Positions 13,188 to 19,835 of a stretch of DNA of 19,835 nt are shown here, piece after piece. Where the stretch lies: assembly GCA_021160625.1 (NCBI GenBank), contig JAGHCE010000118.1, positions 1 to 19,835 on the forward strand, read 5' to 3'. The translations under genes and the position numbers were made by a program. The notes below the pieces were generated by a model that worked only from the letters and a program-made list of their open reading frames with translations, made no database searches and was not told where the DNA came from. This stretch comes from Planctomycetota bacterium. GTDB lineage: Bacteria; Planctomycetota; DG-23; SLPQ01. Position 1 is the stretch's first letter. Every line of letters starts with the position of its first letter.

Positions 13188-13236
13188 ACCCCGGCGCACG
13201 CGGAACAGGTGCAGGGCCTCGTCCGCGGAAGATCAG
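13165..13236. repeat. Degenerate GTAGGGTG / hairpin-1 repeat overlapping two gene ends
   Basis: AGGGTGGCCACCACGGCGGG, then TAAACCCCGGCGCACGCGGAA, matches the module at 7410-7445. CAGGGCCTCGTCCGCGGAAGATCAG then resembles the CCTGGCCCGCGGAAGGTCAG of the ~95-bp units. It carries the stop of the oxidoreductase on the plus strand and reaches the stop of the small minus-strand gene at 13233. Confidence 0.6.
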
Positions 13237-13543
13237 TGGGTCTCCACAGGCACGGCTTGCCGGGGACCGGATGGCTCCTTGGGCGCGAGGCAACCAGGGT
13301 CATAGATATCGACGCCCATCTTGCGCAGCTGGTACTGGCCGGCTTCTATCAGTTGTATAGACAACGACAGCAAGTCTTCCATCGCATCTTCGGTGACGGA
13401 CTTGTCGCCTATTTCCGGGCTTCCAGAGCCATCCGTTTTTCGACACACCACACAGCCGTAACCAATGGTGTGACGATCACAAGCGTAATTGCCCACCTGA
13501 TAAATGTTTGTCGCTTCATAGGCACAAGACGTGTCTTCAACAT
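13233..13543 (-). pseudogene. Small single-pass membrane protein gene, apparently frameshifted
   Basis: Minus-strand ATG at 13543 has GGGGAG six bases upstream. It opens a 44-codon frame that ends at TAG (13411-13409). This frame encodes a basic start (MLKTRLVPMKRQ) and one clean transmembrane helix (FIRWAITLVIVTPLVTAVWCV). A -1 shift at that stop joins it to the frame that continues to TGA at 13235-13233. That frame begins IGDKSVTEDAMEDLL, then SLSIQLIEAGQYQLRKMGVDIYDPGC, a plausible helical tail. The composite would be 103 residues: anchor plus soluble domain. No canonical slippery heptamer is visible at the junction (CGGAAATAG), so an indel mutation or assembly error is more likely than programmed shifting. 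GC content is lower than in the neighbours. A rival reading from GTG at 13550 gives 105 residues in one frame but loses the membrane helix. No family recognised. Confidence 0.5.
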
Positions 13544-13608
13544 ATTGCACTCCCCGCCGCCGCCGGGCTATGACGCTCGGTTTCGAGAGGTCTTTGCGCC
13601 CCGTTCTA

Positions 13609-14478
13609 TTACAGGCGCAGGGACTTGCCGGCCGGCGACTGCAATTCGATGAGGACGACCTCCGGACGGCACCATAGGCGAAGCGGAGGCGATATCATTC
13701 CGACGCCTCGCGTAACGTACAACGGCCCTGCGGGCGTGTCGTAAAGGCCGCAGCGATACCGCGACATCGTTCGCGGGATAAAAGCCCTCGTCAGCAGCGG
13801 AACGTAGACCTGCCAGCCGTGCGTATGACCGGCCAGGACGAGGTCGGCCGAGCCCGGCGGCAGGTCGTCGACGCTGTAGGGATTGTGGCACAGGACAATG
13901 CAGGCGGCACCTTTCGGTTTCCCGGCGAGCGCCGCCTCGGCGTCTGGGTCGCCGCCCCAGAGGTCGTCGAGCCCGGCGATCCAGAGGATCTCGCCTGCGC
14001 GGCTAACCGGGAGCCCGCGATTTGTGAGGTCCGTGATGGACGTGCCGCTGACGGCCTTGTGGAAATCGCTGATGCCCGCCCAGTAGTCGTGGTTGCCGGG
14101 GACGGCGTAGACCCCGTAGCGCGCGCCGAGCCGCGATATTTCCGAAAGCGAGGGGACCATATACTCACGAGATCGTGTCACGTAGTCGCCGCCGAGAAGT
14201 ATCATATCCGCCCCAAGTGAAGCGATGGTATCGACGGACGCCCTGACCTTTTCGACCGGGAAGTGCGGGCCGAGGTGAAAGTCGCTTGCAAAGGCCACCC
14301 TGAGCCCGTCGAGCGCCGCCGGCAGTCGTGCAATCTCGACCTTGAGGCGCGTCACGTCAAGGACCTGCGAAGTCCCCACGGAATAGACGGCGCCCGCCGC
14401 CAATGCCCCTCCAACAGCGCGCTTGAGGAGGCGCCTGCGGGAAAGGTGCTTCGCTTTACCAGGTTTCTTGTCGGCCAT
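13609..14478 (-). CDS. Tat-exported metallophosphoesterase (YkuE-like)
   Basis: 289 residues from the ATG at 14478. All five motifs of the calcineurin-like phosphoesterase fold are present in order: ASDFHLG (DxH), LLGGDYV (GD), PGNHDY (GNHD), LCHNPYS (H) and AGHTHGWQ (GHTH), so a two-metal active site is intact. The N-terminus carries HLSRRRLLKRAVGG followed by a short hydrophobic stretch, a twin-arginine (SRRxLLK) export signal. The enzyme therefore probably works in the periplasm or is tethered there. Relatives such as YkuE and the LpxH-like/YaeI group act on phospholipid or lipid-linked substrates, but the substrate here is open. An alternative GTG at 14517 would add 13 residues; I prefer the ATG for its AGGTG and the better signal. 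Confidence 0.92.
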   Translation of the reverse strand: MADKKPGKAKHLSRRRLLKRAVGGALAAGAVYSVGTSQVLDVTRLKVEIARLPAALDGLRVAFASDFHLGPHFPVEKVRASVDTIASLGADMILLGGDYVTRSREYMVPSLSEISRLGARYGVYAVPGNHDYWAGISDFHKAVSGTSITDLTNRGLPVSRAGEILWIAGLDDLWGGDPDAEAALAGKPKGAACIVLCHNPYSVDDLPPGSADLVLAGHTHGWQVYVPLLTRAFIPRTMSRYRCGLYDTPAGPLYVTRGVGMISPPLRLWCRPEVVLIELQSPAGKSLRL

Positions 14479-14523
14479 ACGCCGCACCTGAGTCAGACCG
14501 CACAATTGCCGCCGCACTGTGTC

Positions 14524-14552
14524 ATTCTACGTACGACATCCGGAAATGTTCA
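14524..14552 (-). promoter_or_regulatory. Candidate promoter for metallophosphoesterase
   Basis: On the minus strand: TGAACA (4 of 6, 14552-14547), a 17-base spacer, then TAGAAT (5 of 6, 14529-14524). Transcription would start near 14517, about 39 bases before the preferred ATG and exactly at the alternative GTG, which also speaks against that GTG. Confidence 0.45.
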
Positions 14553-14635
14553 CACAAATCCGCTGCCGATGCCGGGCGGCGCGCTTGACCGGAGACCCGG
14601 CGGCGGAGATAATTCACGCACAGGAAAATGCAGGG

Positions 14636-14730
14636 CGCGGCCCGCCGCACGCGTATCATTTTCACCACAGAGGCACCAGAGACACACGATGTAGTCGCGT
14701 AGGGTGCGCCTTGGCGCACGCGGAATAGCC
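14636..14730. repeat. CACCACAGAG module and GTAGGGTGCGC repeat
   Basis: CGGCCCGCCGCACGCG, TATCATTTTCACCACAGAGG and GACACACGATGTAG are followed by GTAGGGTGCGCCTTGGCGCACGC and GGAATAGCC. The last part is the first half of the GTAGGG...CCCTAC module, with stem TGCGCC-TT-GGCGCA in place of TGCGC-TTTA-GCGCA elsewhere. No gene is seen in 14479-14840. Confidence 0.78.
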
Positions 14731-14825
14731 GTAGGGGCGAGGCACGCCTCGCCCGCGGAAGGTCGGTTGATTGCCACGGGCAACGCCCGTGACCCCCATA
14801 GCAGAAAGGGGTCGAAGACCCCCCC
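14731..14825 (+). repeat. 95-bp three-hairpin composite repeat, copy 4
   Basis: Hairpin 1 is GGCGAGGC-AC-GCCTCGCC, perfect. GGAAGGTCGGTTGATTG follows. Hairpin 2 is CACGGGC-AAC-GCCCGTG, perfect, with an A-to-G change matched by T-to-C on the other arm. Hairpin 3 is GGGGTC-GAA-GACCCC, again with both arms changed relative to other copies. The C-run runs straight into the ribosome-binding site of the beta-helix gene. Confidence 0.9.
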
Positions 14826-14840
14826 TCGAGGAGGATGTGG

Positions 14841-16613
14841 ATGGCTTCCAGGATGCTTAGGACCGTTTTCGGGTTTACGCTTGCCGTACTTTTGGGCGCG
14901 ACGGCTTTTGGTGCAGTCGGGAGCCGTGCAGGCAGGTTCGTCGTCGACGAGCCGACGTTCGTGTGCTTGGGGTTCGAGTGGTACGTCACCGGCGACGACA
15001 ACGCCGACGCGGCCGTCAAGGTGCGCTACCGCAAGGCCGGCGACACCCAGTGGCGGGAGGCGATGGACCTCTTCCGCGTGACGGACACGCGCGGGCTGGG
15101 CAAGGTGCCTGAGGGGCAGGTGCTCTTCGCGGGGAGTATTTTTTACCTGGAGCCGGGCACTGGGTACGAAGTCAGTCTCACGCTCCACGACCCGGACGGA
15201 GGCGACGCTGAAAAGACGGTCACTGTCCAAACGCGCCGGGAGCCCGTCCTGCCGGACGGTATGGTGGTGAAGTGCGTAGTCCCCGGCAGCGGGGGCGGAA
15301 AAGGGACAAAGGACGATCCTTTCCGTGGGCTTGCCGCCGCCGACAAGGCGGCCGGGCCTGGCGACATTATGCAGATTGCCTCCGGCGTCTACGAAGGCAC
15401 GTTTCATCCCGTCGCCAGCGGCACGCCCGAAAAGCCGATTTTGTGGCATGGGCCCGATGACCACTCGGCGGTAATCGACGGCGGCTGGGCCGAAAGGGCG
15501 ATAAGCGCAACGGGCATCTCCCACGTGTGGTTCGAGCATCTCACGATCCGCAGCGCCAGGTGGGGCTTCGTGGCGCACGAGTCTTCGTACACGCTCCTTC
15601 GCCGCTGCCACATCCTCGACGTCGACAACGGCTACGCGGCGACGGAAAACCCTATGCGCGGCAACGTGGTTTCGGACAACGTCTTTGACGGCCGCGTGCC
15701 GTGGGTCTCAAAGGGCAGGCATATGACGCCCTACACCAGGCTTGAGATAAAGGGCAAGCGTTACAACATAACCGATATGTCCGGCATCGACATCTCGGGC
15801 GAAGGCACTATTGCCTGCTACAACCTCATCAGGCACTTCGGCGACGCCGTTCACGGCTCCGGCGACCAGCCCAAGGTAGCCAACGACATCTACGGAAACG
15901 AGATAATCGACTGCCCCGTGGACGGCATCGAGGCCGACGAAGGGGCACAGAATGTCCGCGTCTTCAACAACCGGATGACGAACGTCTTTCAGGGGATAAG
16001 CGCGCAGCCGGTGTACGGCGGGCCGGTCTATTTCTTTCGAAACGCGATGTACAACGTGAACGTCGAACCCTTCAAGCTCCACAACAGCCCCATCGGCGTG
16101 CTCATCTTCAACAACACGTCTGTGCGCAGCGGCAGGCCCGGCCCTATGGTCGTGTGGACCGGCGGGCAGACCCCGATTACCAACATCTTCGCATATAACA
16201 ACATCTTCGCGGGCGGCACTAAGCAGAATGCGCTGGAAATAAGTGCCCCTATCCGCAACTGCCATTTCGACTACAACTGCTACGCCGGCGGCCCGTTCGC
16301 CAACTGCGCCAAGTGGAACGGCGCGCGGTACAGGACTCTTGCGGATTTCCGCAAGCGGGCCGGCCAGGAACTACACGGCCTGATATGTCCCCCGAAAGGC
16401 CTTTTCGCATCGGGTGTCCTTCCTCCGAAAAGCCCCGAGGGGCGTTTCCCGCTCGAGGTAAACGACTTGCGCCCGGCCTCCGCGTCAAAGGCGGTGGATG
16501 CCGGCAAGATCATCCCCAACATCACCGACGGATATGAAGGGGCAGCGCCGGATATGGGCGCCTACGAGCTGGGAGCGCCCCTGCCGCATTACGGCCCGAG
16601 ACCGCTTGAGTAG
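14841..16613 (+). CDS. Secreted right-handed parallel beta-helix protein
   Basis: 590 residues. MASRMLRTVFGFTLAVLLG followed by small residues is a Sec signal peptide. Residues about 30-135 look like an immunoglobulin/fibronectin-type beta domain (EPTFVCLGFEWYVTGDDNADAAVKVRYRKAG, split here in words). From about 150 the GTKDDPFRGLAAADKAAGPGDIMQIASGVYEGTF phrase marks the start of a pectate-lyase-like beta-helix. Repeated N/D-rich rungs follow (DNGYAATENPMRGNVVSDNVF, EIIDCPVDGIEADEGAQNVRVFNNRMTNV). Such proteins bind or cleave acidic polysaccharides; no specific lyase or hydrolase residues can be assigned. The ends DMGAYELG are usual for this class. Two ATGs are possible: 14835 sits against the SD, while 14841 has AGGAGG at six bases and is preferred. 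Monocistronic, extracellular or periplasmic. Confidence 0.88.
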   Translation: MASRMLRTVFGFTLAVLLGATAFGAVGSRAGRFVVDEPTFVCLGFEWYVTGDDNADAAVKVRYRKAGDTQWREAMDLFRVTDTRGLGKVPEGQVLFAGSIFYLEPGTGYEVSLTLHDPDGGDAEKTVTVQTRREPVLPDGMVVKCVVPGSGGGKGTKDDPFRGLAAADKAAGPGDIMQIASGVYEGTFHPVASGTPEKPILWHGPDDHSAVIDGGWAERAISATGISHVWFEHLTIRSARWGFVAHESSYTLLRRCHILDVDNGYAATENPMRGNVVSDNVFDGRVPWVSKGRHMTPYTRLEIKGKRYNITDMSGIDISGEGTIACYNLIRHFGDAVHGSGDQPKVANDIYGNEIIDCPVDGIEADEGAQNVRVFNNRMTNVFQGISAQPVYGGPVYFFRNAMYNVNVEPFKLHNSPIGVLIFNNTSVRSGRPGPMVVWTGGQTPITNIFAYNNIFAGGTKQNALEISAPIRNCHFDYNCYAGGPFANCAKWNGARYRTLADFRKRAGQELHGLICPPKGLFASGVLPPKSPEGRFPLEVNDLRPASASKAVDAGKIIPNITDGYEGAAPDMGAYELGAPLPHYGPRPLE

Positions 16614-16638
16614 TCGGTAAAAAAACGGCGGGGATTTC

Positions 16639-16667
16639 GTGACAATCCCACAGGTCAGACGTACAAT
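16639..16667 (+). promoter_or_regulatory. Sigma70-type promoter for radical SAM gene
   Basis: GTGACA (5 of 6 to TTGACA) at 16639-16644, a 17-base spacer, then TACAAT (5 of 6) at 16662-16667, in the AT-rich gap after the beta-helix gene. Transcription would begin near 16674, giving a leader of about 75 bases to the ATG at 16750. Confidence 0.65.
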
Positions 16668-16749
16668 TTAATGATAGTTTTGCACTTGGGCTTTACCAGA
16701 TCGGCACTGTCCAGGCATCCTGAGGCGTTTGGAACAGGGAGGGCGCAAG

Positions 16750-18123
16750 ATGAATGTCTTACTTGTCAATCCACCGGCGGGAAGCCTCTATCACAGGGTT
16801 GGGTTGCGTTTCTTGCCATTGGGGCTGGCCTACATCGCGGCGGTCCTAAAAAAGCACCACCACACCGTGCGCGTAGTCGACCTCGAAGTCGAGAGCATCA
16901 ACCACCACACCTTTCCCTACCGTGACTACGACGTCGTGGGCATCGGCAGCGACACCACTCGCTGGCCTGCCGCGGCGAAGATTGCCCAAGCTGCCAAGGC
17001 CGCGGGCGCCGTGGTCGTGGTGGGCGGGCCACACGTGAGCTTCCTGGACGAGGAAGCACTTGGTTGCGGCGGCGTTGACTACGTGGTGCGTTCCGAGGGC
17101 GAATACACGATGCTCGATCTCGTGGAGCATCTCTCCCAGGGCGCGGGCGGCGATGACGTGCCGGGCGTCTCGTATCTCGCCGACGGGCAGTTTGTCCGGA
17201 ACCCGCCGAGGCCGTTTATTGAGGACCTCGACGCCATCCCCTTCCCGGCGCGGGAGCTCTTCGACCTTAGCCGGTACAACTCGACCCTCCAGCGGCGCCC
17301 GCTTGCGAATGTGCTTTCCTCGCGGGGGTGCCCCTTCAATTGCGAGTTCTGCTCGTGCTCGGCGTTTTCGGGGCTTCGCTGGAGGACTAGGAGCGCCGAG
17401 AACATCTTGGACGAGCTGGAATACCTCTACAGGCGGCTGGGATACCGGGCGGTGGCTTTTTTCGACGACAACTTCACGCTGGACACGAAGCGCGTGCTGG
17501 CGGTCTGCGACGGGATATTGACGCGCGGGCTCAAGATGAAGTGGTGGGCCTTCAGCAGGACGGACACCGCCCTTGCCGGCCCGGCGGCGGTCAGGTTGAT
17601 GGCGCGCGCGGGGCTCTCGCAGGCGTTTGTAGGTTTTGAAACGGCAAGCGAGGACACGCTTGAGTCCGCGGGCAAGAAGGCCACCGTGGAGGACTCAATA
17701 GACGCCACCCGGCTCTTCAAGGAGAGCCATATCAATGTCTGGGGTGCCTTTATGCTGGGCTTTGTCGATGAAACCGAAAGGATGATCCGGAACACGATAG
17801 GCTTTGCCAAGAAGCTCGACCCGTACATCGCGCAGTTCTCGCTCGTAACGCCATACCCGGGAACCAGGCTTTTCGAGAAGGTAAAGGACCGTCTCATTAC
17901 CCACGACTGGCGGCGGTTCTGGGGAGGGGAGCCGACATTCAGGCTCGCGAACATTACTCCCGAACGCCTCAAGTCTCTTTTCCGCAGGGCATACTACGAA
18001 TTCTACAGCAGGCCCTCGCAACTGGCGACGTGGATGCCGTACCTGTTGAGGGCGGGTTGGAGATATTACACCGAGCGCAAGGGCGAACTCAAACACTTTA
18101 TGGTGGCGGGCAACGGCGCATAG
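16750..18123 (+). CDS. B12-binding domain radical SAM protein
   Basis: 457 residues. Residues 1-135 form a cobalamin-binding Rossmann-like domain (MNVLLVNPP, then GLAYIAAVLKKHHHTVRVVDLE, VVVVGGPHVSF, DYVVRSEGEYTM). The DxHxxG histidine motif is absent, as usual in this class. After the linker (DLDAIPFPAREL) comes the radical SAM core with the [4Fe-4S] triad C194, C198 and C201 (RGCPFNCEFCS), the FFDDNFTLD strand and the GFETASEDTLE segment. Family members (BchE, hopanoid and lipid methylases, many natural-product enzymes) methylate or rearrange unactivated carbons. The reaction cannot be assigned, though the C-terminal region (WRRFWGG, then aromatic-rich helices) is like members acting on lipids. 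ATG at 16750 has GGGAGG eight bases upstream; the TTG at 16729 is less likely. Convergent with the phosphofructokinase gene, 65 bases apart. Confidence 0.92.
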   Translation: MNVLLVNPPAGSLYHRVGLRFLPLGLAYIAAVLKKHHHTVRVVDLEVESINHHTFPYRDYDVVGIGSDTTRWPAAAKIAQAAKAAGAVVVVGGPHVSFLDEEALGCGGVDYVVRSEGEYTMLDLVEHLSQGAGGDDVPGVSYLADGQFVRNPPRPFIEDLDAIPFPARELFDLSRYNSTLQRRPLANVLSSRGCPFNCEFCSCSAFSGLRWRTRSAENILDELEYLYRRLGYRAVAFFDDNFTLDTKRVLAVCDGILTRGLKMKWWAFSRTDTALAGPAAVRLMARAGLSQAFVGFETASEDTLESAGKKATVEDSIDATRLFKESHINVWGAFMLGFVDETERMIRNTIGFAKKLDPYIAQFSLVTPYPGTRLFEKVKDRLITHDWRRFWGGEPTFRLANITPERLKSLFRRAYYEFYSRPSQLATWMPYLLRAGWRYYTERKGELKHFMVAGNGA

Positions 18124-18188
18124 CATTCCGGTGCCGCGCGTGCAGGATACCCGGCTTTCTCAACTTGGAGCCACTCAGGAGGGCGCGC

Positions 18189-19412
18189 CTACCTTTTTCT
18201 GGACGCGCGGGCCTTGGCGTTTTTTAAGGTTGCATATGCAGGCATAGGGCCTACGAGCGGTTCGGCGTAGTCGTAGAACTTTTTCGTTACGAAGAAGCCG
18301 TCGCGCGTCAGCATCCCACGGGGCATAGGCTTGGCGCGCACGGCGACGTCCTCGAGGTCGGCGGTGCCGGCCGTGGCCTGGTACCTTGCGGATCCGGCGC
18401 GCTTAAGGGTGACCATCTTGCCGGTGACGCCCTTGGCCGCAAGCCTGACGGCTTCTCTGCCGAGCATAAGGGCCTCGTCGAGGTCGAGCTTCACCGCGCG
18501 ATCGGCGGCGCTCATCGGGAGCGACTCGGTTATCTGGAACTCGCCTCGCCAGCCGGGGAAATGTTTGCAGATTATCCTGTGGACATTGAGGCCGACGCTA
18601 GAGCCGCCCATCGCACCGAGCTCGATGTTGCCGAACTTGTCGCGGGTCTGGCTTGCCGAGACGGGCGTGCCGTCGGCATACTTGATTCCCTCGCCTGCGG
18701 CGATCGACACCCAGCCAAACCGCTTGTAAACGCTTTCGACCTTTGCGAGGAACTTCTCCGGCTCGAAGTCCACCTCCGGCAACAGCAGGATGTGCGGCGC
18801 GCTTTCGGGGTCTTTGGTTTTGGCCAGCGCCGCCGCCGCGGTCAGCCACCCGGCGTCGCGGCCTATCGACTGGTAAATGACAAACTGGTCCACCTTCTTC
18901 ATATCGCGCGCGAGAAGCCCCGCGTGAAGCACCGACAGCGCCGTGTAGCGCGCTGCCGAGGGGTAGCCCGGCGTGTGGTCGGTGCCGTAAAGGTCGTTGT
19001 CGACCGTCTTGGGGACGCCCACGCCGACCAGGTCATATCCCTGGTCGCGGCAGTACTTCTCGACGCGGTGGATGGTGTCCATCGTGTCGTTGCCGCCGAT
19101 CATGAAGAGGTATCGGATCTTGTACTTCTCCAGCATCTTGAGAATCCTGGGAAGATCGTCATCCTCAACCTTGTGCCGGCAGGAGCCAAGCGCCGAACCG
19201 GGCGTGCCCACGAGGCCGTCGATGGTCTTTTTCGACTCGCGCTCGAGGTCTATCACCTCGCCCTGCATAAACCCTTCGATCGCCCAGCGCATACCGTAGA
19301 CGTGGCCGATCTGGTCCGATTCGGCCGCTTCCTTGATAATGCCGGCAAGGCTTGCGTTTATAACGCTCGTGGGCCCTCCCGACTGTCCTATGATCGCATT
19401 GTTATTTGCCAT
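18189..19412 (-). CDS. 6-phosphofructokinase, probably pyrophosphate-dependent
   Basis: 407 residues of the PfkA superfamily, phosphorylating fructose 6-phosphate at C1 in glycolysis. The phosphate-binding loops are clear: GQSGGPTSVINAS at 9-21, GTPGSALGSCR at 69-79, IGGNDTMDT at 105-113, PKTVDNDLYGTDHTPGYPSA at 134-153 and IGRDAGWLTAAAALA. In ATP enzymes the loops read GGDGS and PGTIDND. Here D109 (GGNDT) and K135 (PKTVDND) are the residue pair that marks pyrophosphate-dependent enzymes, which run reversibly. The first Asp of GGD is Asn, a variant seen in some long-type PFKs. The start is ATG at 19412 with GGGAG about six bases upstream. The upstream gene ends only 45 bases before it on the same strand, so they are probably one operon. 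Cytoplasmic. Confidence 0.93.
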   Translation of the reverse strand: MANNNAIIGQSGGPTSVINASLAGIIKEAAESDQIGHVYGMRWAIEGFMQGEVIDLERESKKTIDGLVGTPGSALGSCRHKVEDDDLPRILKMLEKYKIRYLFMIGGNDTMDTIHRVEKYCRDQGYDLVGVGVPKTVDNDLYGTDHTPGYPSAARYTALSVLHAGLLARDMKKVDQFVIYQSIGRDAGWLTAAAALAKTKDPESAPHILLLPEVDFEPEKFLAKVESVYKRFGWVSIAAGEGIKYADGTPVSASQTRDKFGNIELGAMGGSSVGLNVHRIICKHFPGWRGEFQITESLPMSAADRAVKLDLDEALMLGREAVRLAAKGVTGKMVTLKRAGSARYQATAGTADLEDVAVRAKPMPRGMLTRDGFFVTKKFYDYAEPLVGPMPAYATLKNAKARASRKR

Positions 19413-19457
19413 AAGAAGCTCCCACAGCCCGTATTCGACTCTGCTCCACGAAAAAGC

Positions 19458-19835
19458 CTAAATCGATGAACGTATCGCCCCTACCGCCAGTGCGAAGTCC
19501 CGAACGTCGCCCACCGGCGCCGAGGGAATGCCGTTTTCCGCAGCGTATCGTTCGGCCTCAGACCCCTTCTGCGGGCAGAAAAGCGTACCCTCGTATATGC
19601 GCGGGGCGTCGTTGGCCTTGTCGCCGACGATGATTTTGACGAACGGCTCGCCGCCGAGGACGTCGCGCCCGTAGGCGTCGAGGCCGGCCTGCTTGTAATA
19701 GTCCCCCTCGTCGACGGCCTTCGTGAAGCAGTCGATGCCGAAGTCCTCGTAAACCATGCAGCGGCGGCCTGTCTTTTCGGTGATGAGCCGGCCGAGCTCC
19801 TGCAGGTCGTCGAAGTCGAAACCCGGCTTGTCCTC
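19458..19835 (-). CDS. Unidentified protein, C-terminal part (runs off right edge)
   Basis: The frame is open from the stop at 19458 to the end of the window, giving 126 residues. The ATG at 19757 is therefore probably internal, because 26 further codons upstream read as good protein (FDFDDLQELGRLITEKTG...). Visible text includes MVYEDFGIDCFTKAVDEGDYY, PFVKIIVGDKANDAPRIYEG, TLFCPQKGSEAERYAAENGIP and a final VGDVRDFALAVGAIR. It is soluble, acidic, and contains scattered cysteines without a pair spacing. I do not recognise the family. It lies 45 bases before the phosphofructokinase gene on the same strand and is probably co-transcribed with it, which hints at but does not show a link to sugar metabolism. 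Confidence 0.75.
   Translation of the reverse strand, partial: EDKPGFDFDDLQELGRLITEKTGRRCMVYEDFGIDCFTKAVDEGDYYKQAGLDAYGRDVLGGEPFVKIIVGDKANDAPRIYEGTLFCPQKGSEAERYAAENGIPSAPVGDVRDFALAVGAIRSSI

Noticed and set aside
13405..13420. Programmed -1 frameshift site
   Set aside because: The junction CCGGAAATAG lacks an X-XXY-YYZ slippery heptamer and I see no strong downstream stem, so an indel is more likely.
13209..13652. 147-codon plus-strand frame
   Set aside because: Antisense to the small membrane gene and the metallophosphoesterase end; it starts in repeat DNA without an SD.
16630..16650. Terminator after the beta-helix gene (GGGATT...AATCCC)
   Set aside because: Only a 6-bp stem, no T-run after it, and it overlaps the -35 of a good promoter.

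Overview
The window looks like chromosomal DNA of a GC-rich Gram-negative-type bacterium, most likely a planctomycete (Phycisphaerae-like). This is an inference from several things together: a TsaC-phosphatase fusion, a PPi-type phosphofructokinase, secreted beta-helix and WRRPEEF-type repeat proteins, GTG and TTG starts, and short operons split by repeat-rich spacers. No marker gene fixes the taxonomy. I see no phage, transposase, CRISPR array or toxin-antitoxin pair.

Layout. 1-3105: tRNA-Thr(UGU), then a minus-strand operon of three genes (zinc-ribbon membrane protein, secreted repeat/BamE-like protein, YbjQ family). 3106-3620: dense palindromic repeats with a candidate promoter. 3621-5770: two overlapping genes for multi-spanning membrane proteins; the first resembles GT-C glycosyltransferases. 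5712-6252: repeats. 6253-7358: a FlaG-like small protein and a cytidylate-kinase-like protein. 7359-7732: repeats and a promoter. 7733-8587: an Nfu-type Fe-S scaffold convergent with an HD hydrolase, sharing a terminator. 8588-8917: repeats. 8918-10458: minus-strand operon tsaC-LMW-PTP fusion then rpiB, behind a very good sigma70-type promoter. 10671-10893: a 95-bp tandem repeat leading into a REC-GGDEF diguanylate cyclase (10894-11961). 12075-13187: Gfo/Idh/MocA oxidoreductase. 13233-13543: a small, apparently frameshifted membrane-anchored gene. 13609-14478: Tat-exported metallophosphoesterase. 14841-16613: secreted beta-helix protein. 16750-18123: B12-binding radical SAM enzyme with a strong promoter. 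18189-19412: PPi-type phosphofructokinase. 19458 to the right edge: a gene running out of the window.

The genes do not form one pathway; most are housekeeping, signalling or envelope functions. The most unusual content is between the genes. A modular set of short palindromes recurs in nearly every long spacer. Four near-complete ~95-bp composite copies share the same order of three hairpins, and hairpin stems change on both arms together while the loops (AAC, GAA) stay fixed. That pattern suggests a structured, spreading element (REP/MITE-like) or an RNA under structural selection. Two genes end inside such repeats and take their last codons and stop from them.
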